From NCBI RefSeq assembly GCF_009939225.1, contig NZ_JAACJR010000008.1, positions 1,541,377 through 1,605,376 of the forward strand: a stretch of DNA of 64,000 nucleotides. Reading direction: 5' to 3'. The translations under genes and the position numbers were made by a program. This DNA comes from Sediminibacterium soli (GTDB taxonomy: Bacteria; Bacteroidota; Bacteroidia; Chitinophagales; Chitinophagaceae). Positions within the stretch are counted from its first letter, which is position 1. Each line of letters starts with the position of its first letter. This document shows, piece by piece, positions 1 through 10,500 of the stretch. The notes below the pieces were generated by a model. It made no database searches, was not told the DNA's origin, and saw nothing but the letters and a program-made list of their open reading frames with translations.

Positions 1-686
1 TCTGTTTTGAAGAAAAGATAATAGCTGCCGTCTTTTGCCGTTATATCGCCGTCGATACAGGCGGCGTTGTCCGGACTGAAAAAAAGTTGCTTCGGTTCGG
101 TTTCCAGGTCGGTAAACCCGCTGTTGGCATAAGCATAATAGATCCTGTCGGGGTCTTTACCATGTTTCATTGAGAAATAGACCATGTATTTTTTCGCCGA
201 ATCGTCGTAGATCGTCTGCGGCGCCCACACGCGCAGCAGGCTGTCCTGTCCTGTATATTTTTTCTGGATATTCACTACGGAAGAGGTCCAGTGCACCAGG
301 TCGGCCGACCTGAGCAATACGATCCCGCGATTGGAATTCCATCCTTTTGCAGAGACCATATCCGTGGCCACCATGTAAAAAGTTTTTCCATCGGCCCCGC
401 GCAGTATATGCGGATCCCTTACGCCGCCTGTTTCGCTGATGCCTGCATCTATCACCGGCCGGTTACCGTTCAGTGCGTGGTACCGGTACCCGTCTTTGCT
501 GAGGGCAAAGCGTATCTGCTCGCCGTTTGCATCGTTGCCGGTAAAATAGGCAAACAGGTAGGCCGTATATGCTGGTGCAGCGGCTTTCTTTTTCTGCTGC
601 GCCATAACCGGCTGCAACAGGCAGGCCGCAAACAAAGCGACCATCGTTTTTGACAAACCGGAAGCGGTAAAAATTGTATGCATCAT
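1..686 (-). CDS. GH43-type glycoside hydrolase, partial (C-terminus beyond left edge)
   Basis: Reading from 686 down to base 1 gives 228 open codons with no stop, so the 3' end lies outside the window. A hydrophobic stretch around residues 14-29 ending in VMAQ looks like a signal peptide. The mature part begins YLFAYFTGND and has RFALSKDGYRYHAL, then GVRDPHILRG and FYMVATDM, the pattern of five-bladed beta-propeller GH43 arabinosidase/xylosidase-like enzymes; the Asp of RDPH is a likely active-site residue. Start is ATG at 686 or the adjacent ATG at 683. It follows the GH35 gene by 11 bases, so they are probably co-transcribed. Role (inferred): removal of arabinose- or xylose-type side groups in the periplasm. 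The exact subfamily cannot be set from half a protein. Confidence 0.85.
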   Translation of the reverse strand, partial: MMHTIFTASGLSKTMVALFAACLLQPVMAQQKKKAAAPAYTAYLFAYFTGNDANGEQIRFALSKDGYRYHALNGNRPVIDAGISETGGVRDPHILRGADGKTFYMVATDMVSAKGWNSNRGIVLLRSADLVHWTSSVVNIQKKYTGQDSLLRVWAPQTIYDDSAKKYMVYFSMKHGKDPDRIYYAYANSGFTDLETEPKQLFFSPDNAACIDGDITAKDGSYYLFFKT

Positions 687-697
687 TTGTATCGTCT

Positions 698-2527
698 CTA
701 TTGCGGCGCCTGCAGCTGGTCAAGCACCGGGTGATCAAGCGCCGACAGGCTGCTGTTTGCTGGTTTCAGCAACTCTAAAATAAACACTTCATTCTTTCCG
801 CGCTTCAGCCATTCTGCGGGAACATACACGGTTTGCTGCGGACCTGCGTTCCAGTAGCGCCCCAGGTTATGACCGTTCACCCAAACCACTCCTTTGCCCC
901 AGTTGCGCATATCCAGGTAAGTATCGCCAACGGCATTAAGACTAAAACTTCCCGCGCGCACAACGGGCTGGCCGGTGAGCGCGGCGGATTCTTTTTGCGG
1001 CAGGTTACCATGCGTGTCAAAGGGCAGCGGAAACATCTGCCATTGCCGCAGTTGCTTTCCGCCCAGCGATACATGGCCGATGATGCCTTTTTTATTCTGC
1101 AGCAGGTAAGGGCCATAATTGATCCTGCCCAGGTTTTCCACGAGTATATCCAGTCTCCTGGCTGAGGGCGATGAACCGATTACCAGGCTGTCTGATTTAA
1201 TTCGCCTGTCCATAACGCCGGTGCGGACGCCATCGATAAAAACGATACCGAAATCACGCAGCCCGTTTACTTTCAATACCCCCGATTCGTTGGCGGGTAT
1301 GGTGGTACGGTAAAGCACAAATCCATAAGGCTGCCGCAGGTCTTCAAAACTCAGGGGAGCGGCGGCATTGACCGCTTTGGGCAACCTGCTGAATACAGTT
1401 TCGGAACGCGAAAGCCTGATGGCGGGTATGGCTATCACGGGACGGGACGGCGGCACATCAGGCAATACGGTTTCTTTGGGAAGGTGTTTACGTATCACGT
1501 TACGGAAAGCCATGAACTTAGGAGTGGCATTACCCGCTTCGTTCAGCGGCGCATCGTAATCGTAGCTGCTGATCTGCGGTTCAAAGGGATCGCGGTCGTT
1601 GCAGTTGGCGCCGTTCATAAACCCGCGGGTGGTGCCGCCATGAAACATGTACATATTAATGGAAATGCCGGCTGCCAGCGCTTTGTCTAGGCGGGACGCA
1701 TATTTTTCCGCGGGCACCTGGTGATGCGGTGCACCCCACCAGTCGAACCAGGCCGGATACCATTCCGCTACCAGAAAGGGACCTTTTCCCTGGTTATTGG
1801 CGCGAACGATTTCTTTTACCTTATCGGGATCGTCGATCCCGTTTACACCGGGCAGCAAGCCTTCAAGATGACCGTCTTTTACAGCCGATGCAGGATCGCA
1901 GGTGGTGAGCAGGCAGTCGAACCCTGCGTTCTCGAACATACGGCGGTTAATGGCCAGGTACGTTTTGTCTTTGCCATACGATCCATATTCGTTCTCCACC
2001 TGAACCATCAGGATATTACCGCCGCGGGTAACCTGTAAGGGCGCTAACTGGCGGCCTATTTCGGTGATGTATTTTTTGTATTCTGCCAGGTAAGCCGCTT
2101 CGCGGCTGCGCACTACAAGACCTGGCTCATTCTCGAGCCAGTAAGGGTACCCGCCAAATTCCCATTCGGCACATACATACGGACTGGGGCGAAGCACCAC
2201 CCACAGACCTTCTTCTTTTGCTGTTCTTACAAAAGCCGCCACATCGTTGTTACCGGTAAAATCGAATTTACCTTTCTGCGGTTCGTGCAGGTTCCAGAAA
2301 ACATAAGTGCCGATGGTGTTCAGTCCCATGGCTTTTGCCATCCGCATGCGCTGGCGCCAGGCTTCGCGCGGCACACGCGGGTAATGCATTTCGCCGGAGA
2401 TGATCTGGAAAGGCTTTCCATCCAGCAGGAATACCGAATCGCTCAGCGCAAACCTGTGTGGCTGCGCAAAAACGCCGATCGTATAGATCCATACGACCAC
2501 TGATACAAGCAGAATTTTTTTAGCCAT
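698..2527 (-). CDS. GH35 beta-galactosidase, exported
   Basis: 609 residues, full length for the bacterial GH35 family. The N-terminal 22 residues are a signal peptide ending VFAQ. The catalytic TIM barrel carries ISGEMHYPRVP near 43-53, VENEYGSYG with the probable acid/base Glu180, and FLVAEWYPAW with the probable nucleophile Glu255; beta-sandwich domains follow, including WVNGHNLGRYW near the C-terminus. GH35 enzymes cleave terminal beta-galactosides. The gene sits between SusD and the GH43 gene of the same locus, so the substrate is probably a galactan or arabinogalactan-like glycan (inference). A weak inverted repeat at 2633-2662 (TGGCCGG/CCGGCCA) in the 207-base gap after SusD may attenuate transcription into this gene. 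Confidence 0.93.
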   Translation of the reverse strand: MAKKILLVSVVVWIYTIGVFAQPHRFALSDSVFLLDGKPFQIISGEMHYPRVPREAWRQRMRMAKAMGLNTIGTYVFWNLHEPQKGKFDFTGNNDVAAFVRTAKEEGLWVVLRPSPYVCAEWEFGGYPYWLENEPGLVVRSREAAYLAEYKKYITEIGRQLAPLQVTRGGNILMVQVENEYGSYGKDKTYLAINRRMFENAGFDCLLTTCDPASAVKDGHLEGLLPGVNGIDDPDKVKEIVRANNQGKGPFLVAEWYPAWFDWWGAPHHQVPAEKYASRLDKALAAGISINMYMFHGGTTRGFMNGANCNDRDPFEPQISSYDYDAPLNEAGNATPKFMAFRNVIRKHLPKETVLPDVPPSRPVIAIPAIRLSRSETVFSRLPKAVNAAAPLSFEDLRQPYGFVLYRTTIPANESGVLKVNGLRDFGIVFIDGVRTGVMDRRIKSDSLVIGSSPSARRLDILVENLGRINYGPYLLQNKKGIIGHVSLGGKQLRQWQMFPLPFDTHGNLPQKESAALTGQPVVRAGSFSLNAVGDTYLDMRNWGKGVVWVNGHNLGRYWNAGPQQTVYVPAEWLKRGKNEVFILELLKPANSSLSALDHPVLDQLQAPQ

Positions 2528-2734
2528 CGTTTGATTTTATGGGGTGGTACCGCAGGTTTTGGCGCGGACCCGGTTTGTAAGTAACGATGATACATGCTGT
2601 TTTCAAAACAGTCATGATCAATACTAAAATAATGGCCGGTAAGCCCACGCTTCGTCCGGCCAAAATTGGCTATGCCAAAGCCAACAATCGGTTAACCAAT
2701 GCAGCGCTGCAGCCTGTTTTCTGCCAGCGGCAGA

Positions 2735-4351
2735 TCAATACCCGCTGTTCTGTTCCAGCACTGCGTCTTTATTCAGATCGATTTCGGATTTGGGAATGGG
2801 CAGCAAAAGATTTTTGTTGGTAAGTCCCACCACCGGGTTAATGGTCTGTGTATTGTATTTAAGTGTTCGTGTAACCAGGGTACCGGTGCGCATAAGCGTC
2901 ATACGGCGGTTTTCTTCTGCCAGCAGTTCCCTGGCTCTTTCGTCCAGGATATAGTCCATGGTAACCTGTGCAGGCGTTACCGGAGAAGCGTTGGCACGTA
3001 TGCGGATCATATTGAGCGAAGCTGCGGCTTCGGCCAGCTTTCCCTGTTTAAACTGGGCTTCGGCCTGCAGCAGGTAGGTTTCTCCGAGACGCATCAGTAT
3101 AAAATCCTTGATCATCGCAAAACCAAATACATCATTGGGATCAAACTGGTACCATTTGGTGGTATGCGGTGCAATCTTGAAGATGGTATCCGAGCCGGCA
3201 TAAGGAACCTGTTTGCCAAAATTGGCCGATGCGGGATCGTTATAATAGAATTTCCTGCGCAGGTTGTTCTGGGAATTGCGCATGTCGCCGGATTCGTAGA
3301 GACCATATGCTACATAATCGGTAAGCCGCAAACGGGCAATGCCCCTGCCGCCGAGTGAGTCGCAGATAGCCATTCCGGATATCTGGTAATAAGCCGCACC
3401 CCAGTTACGTCTTTGCTGCGGGTTGTTGGTGATACCGCCGATAACCGTACTTGGGTTTTCCTGTTCCATTACCCAGATCGCTTCCCTGTTACCCTGGTTG
3501 CGTCGTTCGTTACCATAAACAAACATGTCTGAAAACGGATCGCCGGGTAATGCGGTCTTGGTACCATACCGTGCGGTAACCAGGCTGAATTTTCCGCTGC
3601 TGATGATGGCCTGGGTCTGTTGTTCGGCCAGATCGTTCCTGCCCATACGCAGGTATACTTCGGCCAGCAGCTGCTGCGCCATGGCTTTATTGGCCCTGCC
3701 GTACATCCTGCCTTTTGAATTGCTTTTTACATTGTCGATATCCGGCAGGTTGGTGGCAGCATATACCAGGTCTGCCACGATCTGGTTGTTCACCGAATCC
3801 AGCGAGGTACGGGTATAATCTGTTTTGGGCGAACTGACGGGTTTGGTTACCAGCGGCACTTTTCCAAAAAGCGTAGCCAGTATGTTATAGGCATACCCGC
3901 GGAAAAATTTGGCTTCCGCATTGGTTGCATTCAGGTTTGCCTGACCGATGCCGGCGATACCGCCGCCCTCTATATTGGCGATGATCACGTTGGCATTGTT
4001 GATCATGCGGTATGACCAGCCCCAGCTGTAAGATGCGGCATTATCGGTGGTGATCAGCTGGGTGTAGTCGTAATACGGAACTTCTATACCCTGTTTCTGC
4101 GAAGGAGGCACAAAAGCGATATCGGTGCCGGCCTGCCATACGCTGGGCCAGCCCTGCTGATCGCTGTAGCTGAAAAAACCGCTGAGGTGATTGTACATGC
4201 CGGTAATGGATGCTTCAAATCCCAGTGAGTCTTTCAGCGTGGCGGGGGTGTACGATGAATAGACCGTTTCGTCCAGAAAAGATTTCCTGCAGGAAAGGAT
4301 CATTGGAAAAACCGCGCAGATGCCTATGTATATCAGAATATTCTTTTTCAT
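2735..4351 (-). CDS. SusD/RagB-family outer-membrane glycan-binding lipoprotein
   Basis: 538 residues. The N-terminus has a lipoprotein signal ending ILSC (Cys21), followed by RKSFLDE, typical of SusD starts. Helical TPR-like content includes RGYAYNILATLFGKVPLV and the C-terminal GETYLLQAEAQFKQGKLAEAAASLN with LDERARELLAEENRR, all hallmarks of the RagB/SusD family. SusD caps the SusC barrel on the cell surface and captures oligosaccharides. It lies 21 bases downstream of the SusC gene, the standard SusC-SusD order, and is almost certainly co-transcribed with it. Ligand specificity cannot be read from the sequence; the neighbouring GH35 and GH43 suggest a galactose/arabinose-containing glycan. 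Confidence 0.95.
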   Translation of the reverse strand: MKKNILIYIGICAVFPMILSCRKSFLDETVYSSYTPATLKDSLGFEASITGMYNHLSGFFSYSDQQGWPSVWQAGTDIAFVPPSQKQGIEVPYYDYTQLITTDNAASYSWGWSYRMINNANVIIANIEGGGIAGIGQANLNATNAEAKFFRGYAYNILATLFGKVPLVTKPVSSPKTDYTRTSLDSVNNQIVADLVYAATNLPDIDNVKSNSKGRMYGRANKAMAQQLLAEVYLRMGRNDLAEQQTQAIISSGKFSLVTARYGTKTALPGDPFSDMFVYGNERRNQGNREAIWVMEQENPSTVIGGITNNPQQRRNWGAAYYQISGMAICDSLGGRGIARLRLTDYVAYGLYESGDMRNSQNNLRRKFYYNDPASANFGKQVPYAGSDTIFKIAPHTTKWYQFDPNDVFGFAMIKDFILMRLGETYLLQAEAQFKQGKLAEAAASLNMIRIRANASPVTPAQVTMDYILDERARELLAEENRRMTLMRTGTLVTRTLKYNTQTINPVVGLTNKNLLLPIPKSEIDLNKDAVLEQNSGY

Positions 4352-4372
4352 TTTCTCAATTTTATTAGGTGA

Positions 4373-7300
4373 TTAGCGGAGCGTTACATTTAAACCAAAA
4401 ACGATCGACCGGGTAAGCGGGTAGTTATTGGTCCAGTCGCCCGAACCACGGAAAGAATAGTTATTCTCCGGATCCCATCCTATCCAGTTGGTGAACGTAT
4501 ACAGGTTGCGGCCGCTGGCGTATACCGTCAGGCTTCCCAGTCGCAGCTTATCCAGTGTCCGCTGCGGAAAAACATAACTCAGCGTCACGTCCTTAATGCG
4601 GGTATAGCTGTTGTCTGACGGGTATCCATAACCCCTGGTATTTGTGTACGAAAGCGAGGGCCTGGTATTGCTTTTGTTGGTGGGTGTCCAGTAACCTGTT
4701 TCCGCAGGCAGGTTCATACGGCCTGCTTCATCGGCATAGGTAAGGGTAACATTGTTTTTCATGGCGCCCTGTACCGTTTGTATGAAAACGCTGAGATTGA
4801 AATTTTTGTACTGGAAAGTATTGGTGATACCGCCTGTCCATTTGGGTGCTGTCTGTCCCAGTATCATTTTATCATCGGCGGTGATGGACCCGCTGTTGTT
4901 GATATCGGCAAATTTCAGATCGCCGGGTTTGGCTCCGGGATCCTGCTTGGAAGCGTCTTCTCCGGTTTGCCATACGCCCTGCAGGCTGTAGTCATAGATC
5001 ACACCGATGGGCTTACCTATAAACCAGCGGTTACCCAGATCGTCTTTTTTGTCTCCATAAAGATCAACGATCCGGTTCTTGTTGGATGCGAACACAATGC
5101 CCGATGTCCATTTGAAATTACGGGTGATGATGTTCTCGGTATTCAGCGACAGTTCAATACCCTGGTTCTGCGTTTTACCCAGGTTATCGACGATATTGGA
5201 ATAACCGGTGATAACAGGCAGGTTGCGTCTTAACAACAGGTCTTTGGTTTCGGTGCGGTACAGATCGATGCTGCCCGTGATGCGGTTATTGAGGAAACCG
5301 AAATCGATTCCCAGGTTGGCCGTTGTGGCGTTTTCCCAGTGCAGGTTGGCGTTGCCAAGGTTGCTGGCCAGTACACCGATGGTGCTGACACCCGAGAAAG
5401 GAAAACGGTTGGTGCCATCGGTGGTAATGGTCTGGTACACCGAAATGGCTTCGTTACCCGATTTACCATAGGAAAGACGCAGTTTCAGGTTGCTCACCGA
5501 TGTCAGTTTCTGCATGAATTTTTCGTTGAACACATTCCAGCCAAAAGCCACCGAAGGAAATACGCCGAACTTATCGGTGCCCGAACCCATCACAGAAGAA
5601 CCGTCGCGGCGGGCGGTTACGGTAAACAGGTAACGGCTGTCGTAGGCATAATTCACACGGGCCATCTGCGAGTTCAGGTCGTATTTGTCGCGGTACGAAC
5701 CCGATGTCTGCGTGGCGCCGGCGCCCAGGTTGTTGAATGAAAGCTGGTCGTTGATAAAACCGGTTGCCGTGGCGCCGAAGCTGAAATAGTTACGCTCCTG
5801 CGCACTGTACACACCGGTGAAATCAACGTGATGCAGTCCCCAGTTCTTTGACCAGGTAAGAATGTTTTCCAATACCCAGTTGCGCGTATCCGAGCTGGAT
5901 ACATTGGCGCCGCCCAGCGTATTATTGGCATTGCGCCCGGCATAACTTCCAAACAGCGAGGTTACATAGGTATACCCTGCGTTAAGACGGTATTTAAGTC
6001 CTTTCAGAAAACCCGAAGGCTTCAGCTCCGCATATACATTGGTCGTAAGGTTATTCGACCGGTCGGTTCTGTCGGTATACAAACCCAGCAGCGGGTTATT
6101 GTACAGCAGTTCCGGATACATGGGGTAAATGGCATAGCTGCCGGAAGCATCGTATTCGGTGCCGTACGGACTCATGGCTGCGGCAAGGTAAAAATTGGCT
6201 CTGCCGCCATCGTAATTGTTATTGGTATACGACAGGCTGCTGCCTACGGTCAGGTAATCCGTGAGGTTGATATCAAGATTGGTACGTATGCTGGCGCGAT
6301 GGTACTGATACCCTTTTACAATGCCCTGCTGTTTCATATAATCGCCCGATACATAGTAGCGCACATCCTTGCTGCCGCCTGAGATGCTCAGGTTATGATC
6401 CTGCGTTACTCCCTGCTGGGTGGCTTCTTTCACCCAATCGATGGTTTTGCCCGCATTGTAATTGGCTATTTCGTAGGCATTGGGCAATACGGTTTGTGAA
6501 GCGCTTGGCACCTGCGCCTTGTAGTCTGCGTACTTCTGTACATACGCTTCGGGAGAAGCGGGACGCAGCATATGCGAAAAATTATCGAAGCCGGTATAGC
6601 CGTTGTAACGGATCACCGGTTTGCCGGTAACGCCGCGCTTGGTGGTGATAAGGATAACGCCGTTGGCGCCGTTTACACCGTATATCGCCGTTGCCGATGC
6701 ATCTTTCAATACCTCGATGGAAGCGATATCATTCGGGTTGATATCATTGGTAACACCGCCTGTTTTGCTGAATGGCACCCCGTCTACCACAATAAAAGGA
6801 CCCGAACCGGCCGTGATGGTGTTCTGTCCCCGCACCAGCACATTGGCCGAGCTGCCGGGTACAGAAGAGGTTTGGGTAATGGTAACCCCGGGTACCGAGC
6901 CTTCTACGGCATGAAGAAAATTGGTGACGGGCAGCTGGGAGAGCCGCGACTTGGGCACAGACACTACGGCACCCGTTACATCCGCTCTTTTCTGGGTTCC
7001 GTACCCGATCACCACTACCTCGCCCAGGTTGCGGTTGGTGGCCACCAGCAATACCTGGATGGCGCCGGAAGAAACCGATACCGTCTGGGTGGCATACCCC
7101 AGGCTGGATACCTCCAGTTTATCGTTGGTGCCGGCATCGAGGGTAAACCCGCCCTGCGCATCGGTCAGGGTTGCTGATTGCCTGCCTTTGACCAGCACAC
7201 TGGCCCCGGGAACAGGCTGCCTGGTTTCGGCGTCGATCACCGATCCGGATACCCGGGTGGTTTGGGCTTTCAGGCCGGAAAAACAAAGCGTGAGGATAAA

Positions 7301-7390
7301 TGCACAGAAGACTGTGCGAACGGTTTTCTGGGATTGGGAAAAAATCCCCGGAACGGGCAGACCCTCCCATAAGCAAGCAAATCTTGTCAT
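4373..7390 (-). CDS. SusC/RagA-family TonB-dependent outer-membrane transporter
   Basis: About 1005 residues from ATG 7390. An open frame continues upstream to 7495, but that extension is proline/leucine-rich low-complexity sequence, and only the ATG at 7390 places the hydrophobic segment VFCAFILTLCFSGLKAQ as a signal peptide, though with a long n-region of about 22 residues. Then come a carboxypeptidase-D-regulatory-like domain (VSGSVIDAETRQPVPGASV), the motif EVVVIGYGTQKRADVTGAV, a TonB plug (NVLVRGQNTITAG, IEVLKDASATAIYG, NGANGVILITTKRG) and a C-terminal barrel ending FGLNVTLR. It forms the glycan import complex with the SusD protein downstream. Expression is probably controlled by the adjacent hybrid sensor regulator. 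Confidence 0.94.
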   Translation of the reverse strand: MTRFACLWEGLPVPGIFSQSQKTVRTVFCAFILTLCFSGLKAQTTRVSGSVIDAETRQPVPGASVLVKGRQSATLTDAQGGFTLDAGTNDKLEVSSLGYATQTVSVSSGAIQVLLVATNRNLGEVVVIGYGTQKRADVTGAVVSVPKSRLSQLPVTNFLHAVEGSVPGVTITQTSSVPGSSANVLVRGQNTITAGSGPFIVVDGVPFSKTGGVTNDINPNDIASIEVLKDASATAIYGVNGANGVILITTKRGVTGKPVIRYNGYTGFDNFSHMLRPASPEAYVQKYADYKAQVPSASQTVLPNAYEIANYNAGKTIDWVKEATQQGVTQDHNLSISGGSKDVRYYVSGDYMKQQGIVKGYQYHRASIRTNLDINLTDYLTVGSSLSYTNNNYDGGRANFYLAAAMSPYGTEYDASGSYAIYPMYPELLYNNPLLGLYTDRTDRSNNLTTNVYAELKPSGFLKGLKYRLNAGYTYVTSLFGSYAGRNANNTLGGANVSSSDTRNWVLENILTWSKNWGLHHVDFTGVYSAQERNYFSFGATATGFINDQLSFNNLGAGATQTSGSYRDKYDLNSQMARVNYAYDSRYLFTVTARRDGSSVMGSGTDKFGVFPSVAFGWNVFNEKFMQKLTSVSNLKLRLSYGKSGNEAISVYQTITTDGTNRFPFSGVSTIGVLASNLGNANLHWENATTANLGIDFGFLNNRITGSIDLYRTETKDLLLRRNLPVITGYSNIVDNLGKTQNQGIELSLNTENIITRNFKWTSGIVFASNKNRIVDLYGDKKDDLGNRWFIGKPIGVIYDYSLQGVWQTGEDASKQDPGAKPGDLKFADINNSGSITADDKMILGQTAPKWTGGITNTFQYKNFNLSVFIQTVQGAMKNNVTLTYADEAGRMNLPAETGYWTPTNKSNTRPSLSYTNTRGYGYPSDNSYTRIKDVTLSYVFPQRTLDKLRLGSLTVYASGRNLYTFTNWIGWDPENNYSFRGSGDWTNNYPLTRSIVFGLNVTLR

Positions 7391-7579
7391 AATGACAGCA
7401 ATTTTGGGTTTCAAAAATCCCGGCACCCGGGCGGGCGCGGGTAATGGCATCAGGCTTAAAAGTAGACCTGATCCCAACGCTGGCACGGGGGACAAATGAT
7501 AAAATACAGGGGGTAAATTCCTCTGTTTCTGAAGAATCAGGCAAAAATCAACCCGCGGAAGCTGCCGAAACGGCCGGGC

Positions 7580-10500
7580 TCAGCGCTGGCCCAACACCTT
7601 GCGGTAACGTTTTACATATTCGGAGGGCGTTATCCCGAACAATTTGGTGAACTGCTCGCGGAAATAACGAACATCGTTAAAGCCGGTCAGGTAGGTGACT
7701 TCAACAATGGTTTTGTCGGTGTTCACCAGCAGCTCGGCTGCTTTGCGCAGGCGCAGGTAACGGATAAACACGTTTACCGTAAGACCGGATACCGCCTTCA
7801 CCTTTTTATACAGACTGGGATGGCTCATGCCGATCTCCCGGCAGAATGCGGGTATGCTGAACCCGGGATCGGTAAGGTGTTTTTCCACGATGGCGATACA
7901 GGTTTCAATAAACGCCTTGTGCTCGCCGGCAAGATGAGTGTTGGGTTTGAGGGTAACGGCATTGAAAAAATATTCTTTCAGCCGGCGCCGGCCCCGGAGT
8001 ATATTATTCACCCTGGCTACAATAATGGCTTTGTCGAAGGGTTTGGTAAGATAGTCTTCCGCGCCGCCTTCAAAACCCTTGAGCCTGTTTTCCTCGGATG
8101 AGCTGGCGGTGAGCAGGATCACGGGTATATGCGCAAGCGATGCATCGGCTTTTATGGTATGGCATAGCGTAATGCCATCCATATTCTTCATCATGATATC
8201 GCTCACAACAATATCGGGTCCATACCTGCCCACCAGTTCCAGACCGCTGCTGCCATCTTCGGCCTCCATCACGGTAAAGGAATTGCTGAAAACAGTGCGG
8301 ACATAAGATCGTATATCCGCATCATCGTCCACGATCACCATCAGCGGTAATTCGGATGCCAGTTTATCTATCACCTGGGCATTGATGCCCGACCTGTTAC
8401 GCGCTTCATCAACAAAATCTGTTTCGGGCTCCTGCACCAGTTCTTCCAAAATGGTGGGTATTGCCTGGCTGCCGTTGCAGACAGACTCGGGATCGAAATG
8501 GTCTTTTCCTTTCAGCAGGCAGAGTTCAAAGCGGCAACCTTTTCCGTATTCGCTGGTATACCCCAGTTTGCCCTGGTGGGCCAGCGCCAGTTTGCTGGAT
8601 ACATACAGACCGATGCCAAATCCGGGGCGGGGCGCCCTATCTGCCCTGCCTGCCTGGTAGAACGATTCAAAAATCTTTTCTCCTTTTTCCGCAGGGATGC
8701 CCGGGCCGCTGTCTTCCACACTCGCCACCAGGTCTTCGCTGCGTTCGGTCAGCGCAAGCCGTATCCGCCCGCCGGCGGGTGTATACTTGCAGGCGTTGGA
8801 AAGCAGGTTGAACAGGATGATCTCTATCTTTTCCCTGTCGCCATATATATACACCGGTTCATCGCCGCAGTGCACATCGAACCCGATCGATTTGGACAGG
8901 GCGTGCTGGCTAAAACTGAGGGCAACTTCCTTACAGGTATCGGCCATATTAAAATGCTCTACACGCAGGTGTTCGTCAATCGACTCTGCTTTCCGGAACA
9001 ACAGCAGCTGGTCCGTAAGGCTCAGCAGGCGCCGTGCATTGCGGTACACCATGGAAATATCTTTTCTGCCATCGGAGAAATCCTGGTTCTGCAGCAGTTC
9101 TTTCAGCGGGTTGATGATCAGTGTGAGCGGCGTACGGAATTCGTGCGCCACATGCGTAAAAAAGGATACCCGTTTTTCGCCGATCTCCTTTTCTTTTTCA
9201 TTCTCTATATGCGCCAGTTTTATTTCGTACTTGAGCCGCTCCTGTTTGCTGTTGTACCGGATATACAGGTAAACAATGCCTGCAAAACTCAGCACATACA
9301 AAAGGTAGGCCCACCAGCTGCGGTACCAGGGCGGGCTAACCACTACATACAGCAATGTGGTTTCGCCCGACCAGGTGCCGTCGGGGTTGGCCATTTTAAC
9401 TTTAAAGCTGTAGCTGCCTTCTTCCAGTCTGGAGTAGCTTGCCGTACGCTGGCTGCCGCCGGGGTTCCAGCGCTGGTCCCATCCCTCCAGTTTATAGGCG
9501 TATGCTATTTTTTCGGCACCGGAATATTCCAGGGCTACAAAGTCGAGCGCAAGTATGGCTTTGTTATAGGGTAATGTCAGTTTGCCGGGGTTGCCCGCGC
9601 CGCCCTGTGTTATATAGTTATCATCGTTTTCGGCGGGCTGGTTGTCTATCCGCACACCGGTAAGGTAAATATTCGGCACACTGCGGTGATCGTAAATACT
9701 GTCGGGGTTAAAAATATTAAAGCCCTTGATACCGCCGAAAAGGAACTCGCCCGAGGATAGCGCCAGCGCCGCATTAAAACTGAACTGGTTACTCTGCAGA
9801 CCGTCTGACTGGGAAAAATTCCGGAAATAAGCCGTGCCGGGGATGAATTTGCTGAGACCGTTGTATGTGCTGAGCCATATAGCGCCCCCGGGTTCTTCCA
9901 GCAAACGCAGTATGGTATTGTTCGGCAGCCCTTCCACCGTGGTGAACCGCTGAAAAGAACCCGTGTTGCGATCGAATAAAAGCAGACCGCCCCCTTCCGT
10001 TCCTATCCAGAACCGGTGGTTCCTGTCTTCATGAATGCTGCGGACAGGGTACCCGATGTTAAAGAACCGGTGTTTGCGCGTGACCGGGTCTATTTTAATA
10101 AGCGAAGTATAGTTGCCGCCCCATAACACTCCTGCCCTGTCTTCTGCCATGCACTGGATATTACCGATGCGCTCATCAAACATTTCGAATGCCCGGCTGT
10201 TGCGGTTAAACAGGTACAGATGTCCGTTATTGGTGGTGCTTACCCAGAGTTTTTTCTTCAGGTCTTCATAAATCACCCAGGCATTGTTTTCTTCGGCGCC
10301 GGTAACGGGATTGGTGCAGGTAAAATGCTCGAAGCCGGTTCCGTTTTTCTTTAAGCGGTTAATGCCGCCGAAAAAAGTGGCCACCCATAGTTCATGGTAA
10401 CTGTCCTGCTTGATGCCGGTAACAAAATTGCTGCTCAGCGAAGCGGGGCTCGACGCATCGTGTCTGAAAACGGTAAAGCTGTTAGTGCCCCGGTTCCAGT

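Noticed and set aside
7391..7495. 35-residue N-terminal extension of the SusC protein
   Set aside because: Pro/Leu/Ala-rich low-complexity sequence before the signal peptide; ATG 7390 is the sensible start.
8498..9574. 358-residue plus-strand open frame inside the hybrid sensor gene
   Set aside because: Antisense to the histidine kinase and ATPase motifs; low-quality composition.
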